Below, in pieces: positions 37,856 to 46,594 of a stretch of 64,000 bases of DNA. The position numbers were made by a program, and so were the translations under genes. The stretch is from contig NZ_BNAO01000001.1 of the NCBI RefSeq assembly GCF_014653435.1, forward strand, positions 717,739-781,738. The letters are read 5' to 3'. The notes beneath the pieces were generated by a model. That model did not search any database and had not been told where the DNA came from. It saw only the letters and a program-made list of their open reading frames with translations. How positions within the stretch are numbered: position 1 is the stretch's first letter; the number at the start of each line of letters is the position of its first letter. This DNA is from Alishewanella longhuensis (GTDB taxonomy: Bacteria; Pseudomonadota; Gammaproteobacteria; Enterobacterales; Alteromonadaceae).

Positions 37856-37890
37856 ACCCGGTGTGCTCAGCCTACCGGGTTTTCTTTTTC
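37856..37890 (+). terminator. Rho-independent terminator of rraB
   Basis: A 7-bp stem (ACCCGGT / ACCGGGT, 37856-37862 and 37874-37880) is followed by TTTTCTTTTT. It begins 22 bases past the rraB stop. Confidence 0.8.
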
Positions 37891-38013
37891 TACCACTGCT
37901 CTTCACATAACCTGTCATGTGTCTCCTGCTGGCGGTTACTCAACGTTATTTTAACGCGTCTTGTTCGCTATTCGGTATACTAGTCGTCTTCCCAGTATTG
38001 TCTGCTGTTTGCT

Positions 38014-39285
38014 ATGAAAAGCCTTGATAATGTGTCTGCTGTACTACCTTTATCTGCCACTGACCTTGCTGTTGGCAAGGACATGAGCGAAGCACGTCCA
38101 CGACCAAGTCCAGAAAAATTGGTATTACCCATCGTTGGTGCCGTGAGTTTTGTGCATCTGCTCAACGATCTGATTCAAGCGATTTTGCCTGCAATCTACC
38201 CTATGTTGAAAATCCAGTACGCGCTCAGCTTTACGCAGCTAGGCCTGATCACCTTGATTTTTCAGGTTACCGCTTCTTTGTTACAGCCGGCTGTAGGGTT
38301 TTATACCGACAAATACCCGAAACCGGCACTCTTGCCGTTGGGGATGGGTTTTACCTTACTTGGCTTGCTGCTGCTCGCCGTAGTGAACAGTTTTCCGCTA
38401 TTACTGTTGGCCTCAGCGCTAATTGGCCTTGGTTCTTCTACCTTTCATCCAGAGGCTTCCCGCGTGGCAAGGATGGCATCGGGCGGGCGTTTTGGTTTGG
38501 CGCAGTCTTGCTTTCAGGTAGGAGGTAATGCTGGCTCGGCATTGGGGCCTTTGCTCGCTGCGCTGATTATCATTCCGCGTGGTCAGGGCAGTATCGCCTG
38601 GTTTTGCTTGTTTGCTATTGTCGGGATTATGGTGCTACTTCGCGTCAGTCGTTGGGTAGTCAGTAGCCAGGCTGCGGGTAGTGCGCGCAAAAATGCCAAT
38701 ATAGATAGCGGCTTATCAAAACAGCAAATACGTCGCGCATTGTCGGTGCTGGCGTTATTGGTGTTATCAAAATATGTGTATATGGCTTGTCTGAGTAATT
38801 ACTACACCTTTTATCTGATTGAACATTTTCAGGTATCGATAGCACATTCTCAGCTATTTTTATTCTTGTTTCTGGCAGCGGTGGCGGTTGGTACTGTGAT
38901 TGGCGGCCCGGTTGGCGACAGAATTGGCCGTAAGCAAGTGATCTGGGTTTCTATTCTGGGGGCAGCGCCGCTAACGCTGCTATTGCCTTATGCCAATTTA
39001 TATTGGACTGCCGTGCTAACGGTACTGATTGGTTTAGTATTATCTTCTGCCTTCTCGGCTATTATCGTGTTTGCGCAAGAACTGGTACCCAGCAAAATTG
39101 GGATGATTTCAGGCATTTTTTATGGGCTGATGTTTGGCATTAGCGGCATCGCTGCAGCAGGGCTAGGAGCGCTGGCGGATGCGACCAGTATTATCACGAT
39201 GTTTAAGTTCTGCGCCTGGTTACCCTTACTTGGCATTCTGGCGATCTTCTTGCCTAAGATGCGTCAAGTTAACCCAGGCAAGTAG
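38014..39285 (+). CDS. fsr: MFS exporter of the fosmidomycin-resistance (Fsr) type
   Basis: Twelve-span major facilitator exporter. The 423-aa protein matches what I recall of E. coli Fsr in several blocks: FVHLLNDLIQAILPAIYPML, QPAVGFYTDKYPKP, GLGSSTFHPEASRVARMASG, and GRFGLAQSCFQVGGNAGSAL. GDRIGRKQV is the MFS loop repeat in the second half. The family can export fosmidomycin; the natural substrate is unknown. An in-frame ATG at 38083 is an alternative start. It is convergent with the LytTR regulator, two bases apart. Confidence 0.9.
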   Translation: MKSLDNVSAVLPLSATDLAVGKDMSEARPRPSPEKLVLPIVGAVSFVHLLNDLIQAILPAIYPMLKIQYALSFTQLGLITLIFQVTASLLQPAVGFYTDKYPKPALLPLGMGFTLLGLLLLAVVNSFPLLLLASALIGLGSSTFHPEASRVARMASGGRFGLAQSCFQVGGNAGSALGPLLAALIIIPRGQGSIAWFCLFAIVGIMVLLRVSRWVVSSQAAGSARKNANIDSGLSKQQIRRALSVLALLVLSKYVYMACLSNYYTFYLIEHFQVSIAHSQLFLFLFLAAVAVGTVIGGPVGDRIGRKQVIWVSILGAAPLTLLLPYANLYWTAVLTVLIGLVLSSAFSAIIVFAQELVPSKIGMISGIFYGLMFGISGIAAAGLGALADATSIITMFKFCAWLPLLGILAIFLPKMRQVNPGK

Positions 39286-39287
39286 TT

Positions 39288-39992
39288 TTACAAACTCCAG
39301 CCCTGCTTAAAGGCGCTGGCCTGACGGCGGGAAATTTCTACCTTAAGGTCGGCACTAAGGCCGACCTCAAAACCGCCACTGATGTTAGGCTCGATCTGCC
39401 GGATATATTGGGTATTAATAATCCAGCTGCGATTGGCCCGAAAAAAGGCGTCTGCCGGTAGTTTTTGTTCCAGTGCGCTTAGATTGCGGTAAATCATCGG
39501 TTTACCGGCGGCAAAGTGCACCCGGGTGTAGTTGCCTTGCGCCTCAAAGGCGTAAATATCGGCCAGCGTAACAAAATAGCAGCGGTCACCGTCTTTGAGA
39601 AAAACCTGGCTTTGCAAGGTCATCTGTGGGCGTTGGCTGGGTGCTGGCACCTTTGCCAGCGCGGCCTGTAAGCGGGGTAGAGTAACAGGTTTTAGCAGAT
39701 AGTCAGTAGCGTGGTAATCAAAGGATTTTAGTGCGTATTGGTCAAAGGCGGTGACAAAGATCACATGCGGCAGCGTACTCTGCTCCGCCAGTTGCTCTAG
39801 CAGCTGAAAGCCATCGGCCCCCGGCATATCAATATCCAATAGCAATAAATCCGGGTTGTTGTCTGCGATCTGTTGTAATGCCTGGCTAACATCGGCCGCT
39901 TCACCAACAATCTCAATATCCGTACAGTGTTTTAATTGATTTCGCAGTTCCAGCCGGGCTAAGCGGCTATCGTCAACCAGCAATACTTTCAT
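39288..39992 (-). CDS. LytTR-family response regulator
   Basis: The 234-aa protein has a receiver domain (about 1-115, phospho-acceptor Asp in LLLLDIDMPGADGF at about 54, the Lys in LLKPVTLP) and a C-terminal LytTR DNA-binding domain (about 130-230: VTLADIYAFEAQGNYTRVHF, FFRANRSWIINTQYI). It overlaps the preceding LytS-type kinase gene by 20 bases, so the two form a two-component pair. Likely targets are unknown; it is in the same operon as the secreted hydrolase. Confidence 0.95.
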   Translation of the reverse strand: MKVLLVDDSRLARLELRNQLKHCTDIEIVGEAADVSQALQQIADNNPDLLLLDIDMPGADGFQLLEQLAEQSTLPHVIFVTAFDQYALKSFDYHATDYLLKPVTLPRLQAALAKVPAPSQRPQMTLQSQVFLKDGDRCYFVTLADIYAFEAQGNYTRVHFAAGKPMIYRNLSALEQKLPADAFFRANRSWIINTQYIRQIEPNISGGFEVGLSADLKVEISRRQASAFKQGWSL

Positions 39993-41031
39993 CTAGTGAC
40001 TCCATGGGTAGACAGATCTCGGTTAGCACCTTTTGCTGTTGCTGTGTTAGCTGCAAGCTGGCGCGGCCCTGATATAGCAAATCAAGCCGTTGCCGGATAT
40101 TGGCCAGCCCCACGCCAGTGCCGCCGGTATCTTGCTTAAGCTGGCCATCATTGCTAACCGTTAAACATAACTGATTATCGGTAATCCGGGCGCTGATCGC
40201 AATGCTGCCGCCGGCCGGTAGCTGGCTAATGCCATGCTTAATCGCATTCTCTACACAGAGTTGCAGCAATAACCTGGGTACGGCCAAGGCCAGACAGGCA
40301 TCCGGGATCTGCTGTTGATAGTGCAAACGTTGTTCAAACTGAATCGAGCACAGCGCCAGATAATGCTGCACAACTTCCAGCTCCTGCGCCAGAGGCACTT
40401 TAACACCAGCTCGTGGGTCCAGATTGTAACGCAGCATATCGGCCAGGATGCTTAACATCTCGCGGGCTTTTTCCGCATCTTCCAGGATCAGCGCGCGGAT
40501 ATTATTTAGCGCATTAAATAAAAAATGCGGCTGTAATTGGTTAAGCAAAGCATCCAATTGGGTGGCTTGCAGTAAGTCGGTGGTTTGCTGTAGTTGCCGC
40601 ACCTTGGTTACAGCAAAGTACAGCGCTGACCAGAGCCACATGGCAATCAGCATACTAACAAAGTCGCTGCTGAAAATTCTTTTGATCACAAACCAGCGCT
40701 GTGACTCTGGGATGGGAAAGCTGTATTGCGTGTTACTTATCAAAAAGAACACTATGACTAGCAGGCTGGTTGCTATAACAGCGATTAGTATGCTACCAAA
40801 GAGCAAGCAGGCTGCCTGACGCAGCACGCCAGCTTGCTGCAGTTTATGTCGGTAGATGCTACGTAACAAATGCGAGCCAAGCGCAGTACTGCCAACCAAA
40901 ATGGCGGCATAGAGCAGATTAATAGTAACAAAGATGGGATTGGTATAAATAACCAGGCTAAGTAGAACGTATAGCAGCCCCCAGCCACTGCATTGTAATA
41001 GGGCGTAACTTGCTTGCCGGCTTAATGTCAT
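39973..41031 (-). CDS. LytS/YehU-type membrane sensor histidine kinase
   Basis: The 352-aa protein has four hydrophobic spans in its first 150 residues, then a His_kinase (PF06580-type) phospho-acceptor LNQLQPHFLFNALNNI at about residue 170 and a HATPase domain (LCVENAIKHGISQLP, GGTGVGLANIRQRL). Its ATG overlaps the serine hydrolase stop (ATGA) and its end overlaps the LytTR regulator. With only short loops outside the membrane, it most likely senses a membrane-level signal or small peptide. Confidence 0.93.
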   Translation of the reverse strand: MTLSRQASYALLQCSGWGLLYVLLSLVIYTNPIFVTINLLYAAILVGSTALGSHLLRSIYRHKLQQAGVLRQAACLLFGSILIAVIATSLLVIVFFLISNTQYSFPIPESQRWFVIKRIFSSDFVSMLIAMWLWSALYFAVTKVRQLQQTTDLLQATQLDALLNQLQPHFLFNALNNIRALILEDAEKAREMLSILADMLRYNLDPRAGVKVPLAQELEVVQHYLALCSIQFEQRLHYQQQIPDACLALAVPRLLLQLCVENAIKHGISQLPAGGSIAISARITDNQLCLTVSNDGQLKQDTGGTGVGLANIRQRLDLLYQGRASLQLTQQQQKVLTEICLPMESLDESIAG

Positions 41032-42050
41032 GGTTGGGTTTCCGGTGCTGAGCGGTTTTCGGCTGGCGTAGCCAACCAGTCGGCAAATAACGCCAGGCCT
41101 TGTTCAGTAACAGGTAGCGCCATATTGGTCAGGATCACCAGCCCTTTTTGCTGAGTGGGTTCAAACACCACCAAACTGCTAAAGCCGGCAGTCTGGCCGG
41201 CATGCCAGTACCAGCCCTGAGTAGTGAGCATCCAGCCGGGTGTCATGGCCGGTTGGTCGTTAAGTGGTAGCGGTGATAGCCATAATTGCAGCAGCGGATC
41301 CGTGTTGGCAGTTGAGAATAGTTGTTTTAGCATGCCCGCCATATCCTCAATACTGGCGACGACCGCGCCTGCGCCCGCCAGGCTATCAAATTGCCAGTTA
41401 GCCACCTGCTCAGCGTTAATCGCATAGCCGTTGGCAAGTTTGGGTAGGGGGGTAGCTACTCCAGAGTTATCTGTGGTCGACATTTGCACCCTGGCTGTTG
41501 GCATCATCAGTGGCTGGAATACCCGCTGCTGCATCAGCTCAGCATAGGATTGCTTTGACTCAGTAGCCAACAGCCAACCCAGCAGACCATAGCCATAGTT
41601 GGAGTAAGCGAACTGGCGCTCAGTAAAGTCGGTCATTGTCAGCGCCTCAAGCAGCTGGTTATCGTGGTAGCTGGCGTAGGGGTTACGTAAATCATCCAGC
41701 GGTAAATTGGCTGGCAGCCTTGGCAAACCACTACGATGAGTCAGTAAGTCGGTAAGATTATACTGATGTAAAGCCAGTTCCGGGAGGGCAAACTGCTGTG
41801 CCAGTGGCTGGTCGAGTTGCCAGCGCCCTTGCTGCACCAGGCTTAGCACCGCCAGCGCCGTTAGGGGTTTGGTTACCGAGCCAATTTCAAATAAGGTGTC
41901 TAGATTAACGGCTTGACTGAGCGCTGGGCTAACAGTTTGTTGCTGCCCAGTATCTGCCAGACCATGTAGCTGATATTGCACCTGCTGCCCGTCCACCAGT
42001 GCGATAGCAACGCCGTGCTGGCCAAACTCTTGTTTCAGCCAGCTGGGCAA
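41028..42050 (-). CDS. Serine hydrolase, beta-lactamase/CubicO family; probable C-terminal part of a longer protein
   Basis: The class C beta-lactamase-like fold shows SxxK as SVTK in FEIGSVTKPLTAL, YxN as YSN in FAYSNYGYG, and HAG in YWHAGQTAGF. The only start is a TTG at 42050 with no ribosome site, and no signal peptide follows, though relatives are exported. The frame stays open upstream to a stop at 42099-42101, entering the A9 run at the end of the upstream gene. A -1 slip there gives NLKKKALTPTEPLTLQQLPS and joins the two into about 568 aa with the upstream signal peptide. It overlaps the kinase start by four bases. Confidence 0.8.
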   Translation of the reverse strand: MPSWLKQEFGQHGVAIALVDGQQVQYQLHGLADTGQQQTVSPALSQAVNLDTLFEIGSVTKPLTALAVLSLVQQGRWQLDQPLAQQFALPELALHQYNLTDLLTHRSGLPRLPANLPLDDLRNPYASYHDNQLLEALTMTDFTERQFAYSNYGYGLLGWLLATESKQSYAELMQQRVFQPLMMPTARVQMSTTDNSGVATPLPKLANGYAINAEQVANWQFDSLAGAGAVVASIEDMAGMLKQLFSTANTDPLLQLWLSPLPLNDQPAMTPGWMLTTQGWYWHAGQTAGFSSLVVFEPTQQKGLVILTNMALPVTEQGLALFADWLATPAENRSAPETQP

Positions 42051-42079
42051 TTGCTGTAGCGTCAGTGGCTCAGTCGGTG

Positions 42080-42733
42080 TCAGGGCTTTTTTTTTAAATT
42101 AAGCGGCATGGCCCGGCCCTGAACAAAGGTGCCTTGCCACTGGTCTTGTTGCCATTGCCCCTGATAGCTGGCGTTGATCATTTTGGCGCTGAAATTAAGC
42201 TGGTTTTCGCTGACGCTAAATTGGTCGACCGGAATACCATAGCTTTGTTGTTTTGGGCTATCCAGGGTCACATGATAGTCGCCGGCAACCACTGCGACAT
42301 TTAATACCAACGGCAAGCTGGCGTTATTACCAAGCGCTAAATCACCTGCCCACTGCTGTTCGTGCTTTAGGCGTGCTAAATCCTGGCTGGTTAAGCGAGT
42401 CAGGGTAATGGGCATGGCACGACCTTGCGTGAAAAACCCTTGTAGAGTCTCCCCGGCAAAGTTGCCTTCAAAGCTTGCCTTAAGTGAGTCGGCAGCAAAT
42501 TTCAAGTGAGTGCCTTCCAGCGCCATGCTTGTCGGCAGGATAGGTTGCTGGTGTTGATTGGGGCTTAACAGCGACAGTTGGTAGCCGTTATCTGCTGCAG
42601 TCAGGGTTACTCCCAGTACTATGCCGGCACCAGGCGCCAACTCAAGTACGCCGCGCCAGTGGCCGCTGTAATCCTCCGCTAGGCTGCCAAAGCTGGCCAG
42701 TAACAGGCTGCTGCTAAGTAAAATCTTTTTCAT
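42080..42733 (-). CDS. Secreted protein of two beta-rich repeats; probable N-terminal part of the serine hydrolase
   Basis: The 217-aa protein has a signal peptide (MKKILLSSSLLLASFGSLAED) and two tandem copies of a domain of about 90 residues: YSGHWRGVLEL ... GFFTQGRAMPITLTRL and WAGDLALG ... GTFVQGRAMPLNLKKKP. Each copy contains a GxFxQGRAMPxxL end. Domains like this occur in front of secreted hydrolases of the beta-lactamase type. The frame ends in TGA two codons after an A9 run with the heptamer A_AAA_AAG in the right phase. GGAGG sits before the ATG. Confidence 0.8.
   Translation of the reverse strand: MKKILLSSSLLLASFGSLAEDYSGHWRGVLELAPGAGIVLGVTLTAADNGYQLSLLSPNQHQQPILPTSMALEGTHLKFAADSLKASFEGNFAGETLQGFFTQGRAMPITLTRLTSQDLARLKHEQQWAGDLALGNNASLPLVLNVAVVAGDYHVTLDSPKQQSYGIPVDQFSVSENQLNFSAKMINASYQGQWQQDQWQGTFVQGRAMPLNLKKKP
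42086..42095 (-). promoter_or_regulatory. A9 homopolymer with dnaX-like A_AAA_AAG slippery heptamer
   Basis: On the minus strand nine A then G, read in the upstream frame as TTA AAA AAA AAG CCC TGA. The last seven bases fit the X_XXY_YYZ form used for -1 frameshifting in dnaX. A slip of -1 continues in the serine hydrolase frame. Nine A in a row can also cause transcript slippage. Confidence 0.55.
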
Positions 42734-42762
42734 GACATGTCCTCCGTGCTGTTTTAGCTTAC

Positions 42763-42790
42763 AGCATAACGCCCTAAATTGTCTGCCTAA
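42763..42790 (-). promoter_or_regulatory. Candidate promoter of the hydrolase-kinase-regulator operon
   Basis: On the minus strand TTAGGC (42785-42790) and TATGCT (42763-42768) are 16 bases apart and 30 bases before the first ATG at 42733. The -35 match is weak. Confidence 0.35.
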
Positions 42791-42868
42791 GACATTTTAT
42801 GATGAAGGGTAAGGCTGTCAGGATAACTGGTTAAAATTCGTGATGAAGGGCCTGTTTCTTGTAAATCT

Positions 42869-42891
42869 GCCGGTATCAAAGAGATACCGGC
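42869..42891 (-). terminator. Strong hairpin after the TIGR03545 gene
   Basis: A perfect 9-bp stem (GCCGGTATC / GATACCGGC, five-base loop) lies 17 bases past the stop of the TIGR03545 gene. The T content after the stem is poor (AGATTTAC), so it is a weak intrinsic terminator or an mRNA end protector. Confidence 0.5.
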
Positions 42892-42908
42892 ACAGTAGTG
42901 ATGAGTTG

Positions 42909-44606
42909 TTAACCGCCACCCAAACGGTTAAGTAAACGGTCTCTCACCTGATCCTGCAGATTCCCCATTTTTGCGCCTAACAGCTCTTCCAGTTTGGCTT
43001 CCAGCGCCTTGCTATCGGTTTCTTGCTGCTGTAACAGGCTTAGCCATTCTTGTTGTGGCCCCAGTTGTTGCGTCAGGCGGCTATCCAACTCAGTGCGCAG
43101 TTGGCTTTGCAGCTGCGCGATTTTTTGTCTGGCTTCGCCAAGCAAGGCGTCACCTAGCATGCGATCTAAAGAAGAACGAATAGTCACCTGCGGATTCGAA
43201 ATTAACCCTTCGGCCAAGACGTCAAAAGGGACCTGACTTTGTTGATTCAGCAGGTTTACCAGCGGATCGAGATAGCGGTTACCGGTTTTCTCAAAGTTGG
43301 CATTTTTTAACAGCACCTTAGCTTGCTGCTTTAGCTTATCATCTGTAAGTTTTAAAGAACCATTGGCACTAAATAACCCAGCCAGTAAGGTCAGCGCATT
43401 TTGCTCACGGCCCAGGGTTAAGTTCTCTAGCGCCATACCGTCTAACTGCCAGCTAAGGTTGGTAATCATCTGTTCTAAAATAGCGAAATCGCCGTTTAGC
43501 TTAAAGGTGTTGAGCTTAGGTAAGCCGGCCACATCTAAATTAAAGCGGGTAGCGACGTTATTGATCAGCTGATGCTGGGTGGTAATGTCCTGCATGGTAA
43601 TGGTGCTTTCAGTACCGGCTAACAGCAAATGCAGTTTGGCGTTTTTCACCCAGAAATTTGGGTAGGGCTGGTTTGGATCCAGTGGCTTCGCCGGTGAGGG
43701 TTCACCTTCTTGCTGTAAATAGGGTTTAGCCAGTTGATATAGCGCTTCCAGTTTTTGAATTTCCCGTGCCCAAATATCGCCTAACAGGATTTGAAAAATC
43801 GGTGCCAGGCCACCGTCCTGGATATTGGCCAGTTGCTGCAGTTGCTGCCAATCTTGCTCGGCGGCTTGGCGCAAGGCTTTTACTGCGTTACTTAACGTAT
43901 CGCGACTTTGCGTCAAACTTTGTTGCAGCTCACGCAGTTTATCGCGCTCGCTGCGTACCTGCTGCTGTAACGTATTTAGCTGCTGAGTTTTTGCAGCTAA
44001 ATCGGCAGCATCGCTAATACGGCTGTCAGTTAGCGCTTTGATGCTGCTCTGCAATTCTGCCAGCGTTTCGGCGGTAGGTAGTTGTTGCCGCAGCTCGCTA
44101 AACCTTTGTTGTTGGTTTTGTGCCAGTTGTTTGAGCTGCTCACCTTGTTGCACAGTTTGTAAATTGGCACGTGCCAATATTTCCGCTGACGTTGGGATCT
44201 CTACCTGCAACAGCGAGGCTAAGTCTAGTGCATTGTTGTTCGGTACCGGCTCCCGATAGACTTTACCGGGGTTTGTCCTGCTAATGCCGTACGCCAGCTC
44301 GCTGATCTCCAGTTCTTCCACAATATAATAGCCTTTTAACGCAGGCCAGGGATCCACCCGGGCATAGGCTTTAGCAAAGCTTAGGCTGTTAAATTCCGGT
44401 TTGGCCGGATCGGTTAACTGCACACCGTTGATTTGTAGCGACACCGGCATTAGGCGCAGCGAAACACTCTCCACATTTACTTCGGCGCCAGTTACTTCCT
44501 CCAGCTCACTAATCATTACGCTTTTAATAATGGTATTGGCCAACAGCCAGCCAATAAGTAGCAAGGTGATCAGGCTAATAGGAATAAGCCATAGGAGTTT
44601 TTTCAT
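42909..44606 (-). CDS. TIGR03545 family membrane-anchored protein
   Basis: The ATG at 44606 (MKKLLWLIPISLITLLLIGW) has AAGGA upstream and gives 565 aa; the open frame extends 30 codons further but without typical residues. One N-terminal membrane span is followed by an AsmA/DUF748-like stretch (VTGAEVNVESVSLRLMPVSL), a long Gln/Leu coiled-coil centre (about 150-260), a beta-rich region and a second helical part (DSRLTQQLGPQQEWL). This arrangement fits the TIGR03545 family, which often sits with a TIGR03546 gene; none is seen here. The function is unknown; envelope transport is a guess. Confidence 0.7.
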   Translation of the reverse strand: MKKLLWLIPISLITLLLIGWLLANTIIKSVMISELEEVTGAEVNVESVSLRLMPVSLQINGVQLTDPAKPEFNSLSFAKAYARVDPWPALKGYYIVEELEISELAYGISRTNPGKVYREPVPNNNALDLASLLQVEIPTSAEILARANLQTVQQGEQLKQLAQNQQQRFSELRQQLPTAETLAELQSSIKALTDSRISDAADLAAKTQQLNTLQQQVRSERDKLRELQQSLTQSRDTLSNAVKALRQAAEQDWQQLQQLANIQDGGLAPIFQILLGDIWAREIQKLEALYQLAKPYLQQEGEPSPAKPLDPNQPYPNFWVKNAKLHLLLAGTESTITMQDITTQHQLINNVATRFNLDVAGLPKLNTFKLNGDFAILEQMITNLSWQLDGMALENLTLGREQNALTLLAGLFSANGSLKLTDDKLKQQAKVLLKNANFEKTGNRYLDPLVNLLNQQSQVPFDVLAEGLISNPQVTIRSSLDRMLGDALLGEARQKIAQLQSQLRTELDSRLTQQLGPQQEWLSLLQQQETDSKALEAKLEELLGAKMGNLQDQVRDRLLNRLGGG

Positions 44607-44833
44607 TGGAAGATCCTTATCAAAAGCAATGCAGGGACAATTTGACCAACACAGGCCAACGGGCCTTAGTTTAAAGCAAAAGGTTAAATTCCGCATAGTC
44701 TTTGGTTAACAATGCCAGTTTAAGTTCCGTTTACGGTCAGTTGCGACCAATAACAGCTGGCTGCGGCGAAACCGCATGCCACCAAGGCACTTAGTGATTA
44801 TGCTAAACCAAGGTTAGCTTTAAGAGATATGTT

Positions 44834-46378
44834 ATGCGAGTAGTTTGTTTAATCTTAGGATTTTTACTATTAGGCTGTAAACCAGTCGCAGTGCCGGAAC
44901 CCGTGGTAGTTAGAGACACAGCTTGGTTGGATGCGCGTGGTGCGCAGCAAGCACTTGCTGCTGGTGAGCTAAGTAGTGAACAGTTAGTCACTTATTATTT
45001 GTCGCAAATCGAAAAGCATAATACTGACGGCCATCAACTGCGTGCCATAACGGATATTAATGCCGATGCATTGGCTCAGGCGCGGCAACGGGATCAAGAG
45101 CGCGCTGCCGGAAAAATACGTTCCTCTTTGCATGGTTTGCCTGTGGTACTAAAAGCCAACATCGCTACAGCAGATCAGCTGCCTACTACGGCTGGTGCTT
45201 TAGCGCTAGAAGGCCATCTTACTCAGTCTGATGCCGAACTGGTGCAACAATTGCGCGCTGCAGGAGCAATTATTCTGGCAAAAACCAATTTATCCGAGTG
45301 GGCGAACTTTCGCGGTGAAAACTCGGCCAGTGGTTGGTCCGCTTTAGGCGGGCAAACTCGTAACCCCCACTTATTGACGCATACCCCTTGTGGTTCCAGC
45401 TCGGGATCTGGGGTGGCAGTAGCCGCGGATCTGGCCTTATTGGCGGTTGGCACTGAAACGGATGGCTCCATCATGTGCCCAGCTGCCATTAATGGCATTG
45501 TCGGCATTAAACCCACCCGAGGTGCTGTTTCCGGTGAAGGCATTATTCCTATTGCCAGTGCGCAGGATATCGCTGGCCCTATGGCCAGACGGGTTTATGA
45601 TGCGGCGTTATTACTGGAAGCCATGTTAACCCCAGAGGCGCGCCAGCAAATTCCTGCCTCGTTAACCGCCGCCGCTTTGCAGCCGGCCAATAGTGGTAAA
45701 GTCTTGTTGGTGCGGGCTTATGATCAGCGTGATCCGGCTTTAGCCGATATTCTGGATAAAACGGCAGCGGCCCTTACTGCAGCAGGCATTGAAGTGGTAG
45801 AAACTGACAATTGGTCTTTACCGGCAGAGCTCTATCAGGCGGAGTTTACAGTACTGCTTTATGAGTTTGCTCGCGATTTACAGCAGTGGCTTACCAGCTA
45901 TCAGGTATCGGAAAAGGTGAATACGCTACAAAAAATCGTTGATTTTAATCAGCAGCGTGGTGCAGAGGCGTTGGCATTTTTTGGGCAAGAATATTTAATA
46001 CAGGCTGCGGCGGTTGATTTAGTGACAGAGCAAGCCGCCTATGAACAAGCGTTGTTACAAAGCCGCACCCTGGCAGAAACGGCGTTAAACCAGTATTTAC
46101 AGCAAGGCTATAGCGCTATTATTCTGCCTTCTTATGGCCCAGCCTGGCCTATTGACCATGTAAAGGGTGATAGTTTTAACTTTGGCACCTCAACGGCCGC
46201 TGCAGTGGCGGGTTATCCGTCTATTACGGTACCTGGCGGCGCCAGTGGTTTGCTGCCACTGGGGCTTAGTGTGGTTGGCTTACCCTGGTCTGAGCCAGAG
46301 CTGGTGCGACTTGCTGCGCTACTAGAGCAGCAGTTAGCGGCCTATCGTCGGCCAGGCTTTGTTGCCGATGTAGAATAA
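44834..46378 (+). CDS. Lipoprotein amidase (amidase signature family)
   Basis: The 514-aa protein has a lipoprotein signal with lipobox LLLGC (Cys15). The Ser-cisSer-Lys triad of the amidase signature is visible: Lys107 in LPVVLKANIAT, the Ser cluster CGSSSGSGV at 186-194, and the nucleophile Ser212 in GTETDGSIMCP. The family hydrolyses amide bonds in many compounds; substrate cannot be told from sequence. It is divergent from the TIGR03545 gene and has its own transcript. Confidence 0.9.
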   Translation: MRVVCLILGFLLLGCKPVAVPEPVVVRDTAWLDARGAQQALAAGELSSEQLVTYYLSQIEKHNTDGHQLRAITDINADALAQARQRDQERAAGKIRSSLHGLPVVLKANIATADQLPTTAGALALEGHLTQSDAELVQQLRAAGAIILAKTNLSEWANFRGENSASGWSALGGQTRNPHLLTHTPCGSSSGSGVAVAADLALLAVGTETDGSIMCPAAINGIVGIKPTRGAVSGEGIIPIASAQDIAGPMARRVYDAALLLEAMLTPEARQQIPASLTAAALQPANSGKVLLVRAYDQRDPALADILDKTAAALTAAGIEVVETDNWSLPAELYQAEFTVLLYEFARDLQQWLTSYQVSEKVNTLQKIVDFNQQRGAEALAFFGQEYLIQAAAVDLVTEQAAYEQALLQSRTLAETALNQYLQQGYSAIILPSYGPAWPIDHVKGDSFNFGTSTAAAVAGYPSITVPGGASGLLPLGLSVVGLPWSEPELVRLAALLEQQLAAYRRPGFVADVE

Positions 46379-46383
46379 AGTGT

Positions 46384-46428
46384 AGAGTCAAACGTAGCTT
46401 TACGCTTGACTCTGGAGTTACTCCAGAG
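46384..46428 (+). terminator. Two overlapping hairpins after the amidase gene
   Basis: The first repeat (AGAGTCAAACGTA 46384-46396 with TACGCTTGACTCT 46401-46413, one mismatch) and the second (CTCTGGAG 46410-46417 with CTCCAGAG 46421-46428) share four bases, so only one can form fully at a time. No T run follows either. A transcript end or mRNA protector is likely. Confidence 0.4.
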
Positions 46429-46526
46429 TGCAAAATGCGCTAAATGGTATTTTTTAGTGCAATACGGCCAGCGTTAAGCTATAACAAGCAGGGCGTTGAC
46501 AAGGCGCCTGTGTCGCTACTTCGGTT

Positions 46527-46555
46527 TTGACATAGACAACAAGCGCTCCTATTGT
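46527..46555 (+). promoter_or_regulatory. Sigma70-type promoter of the copper efflux operon
   Basis: TTGACA (46527-46532), a perfect -35, is 17 bases from TATTGT (46550-46555). The operon's first ATG is 40 bases further on with GGAAGAAACG as ribosome site. The spacing is the standard 17, not the 19 expected for CueR-type MerR control, so a CusR-like activator or no metal-specific control is more likely (inference). Confidence 0.6.
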
Positions 46556-46594
46556 TATTTATAACGCCCTTAGATTTGGAAGAAACGAATAAGC

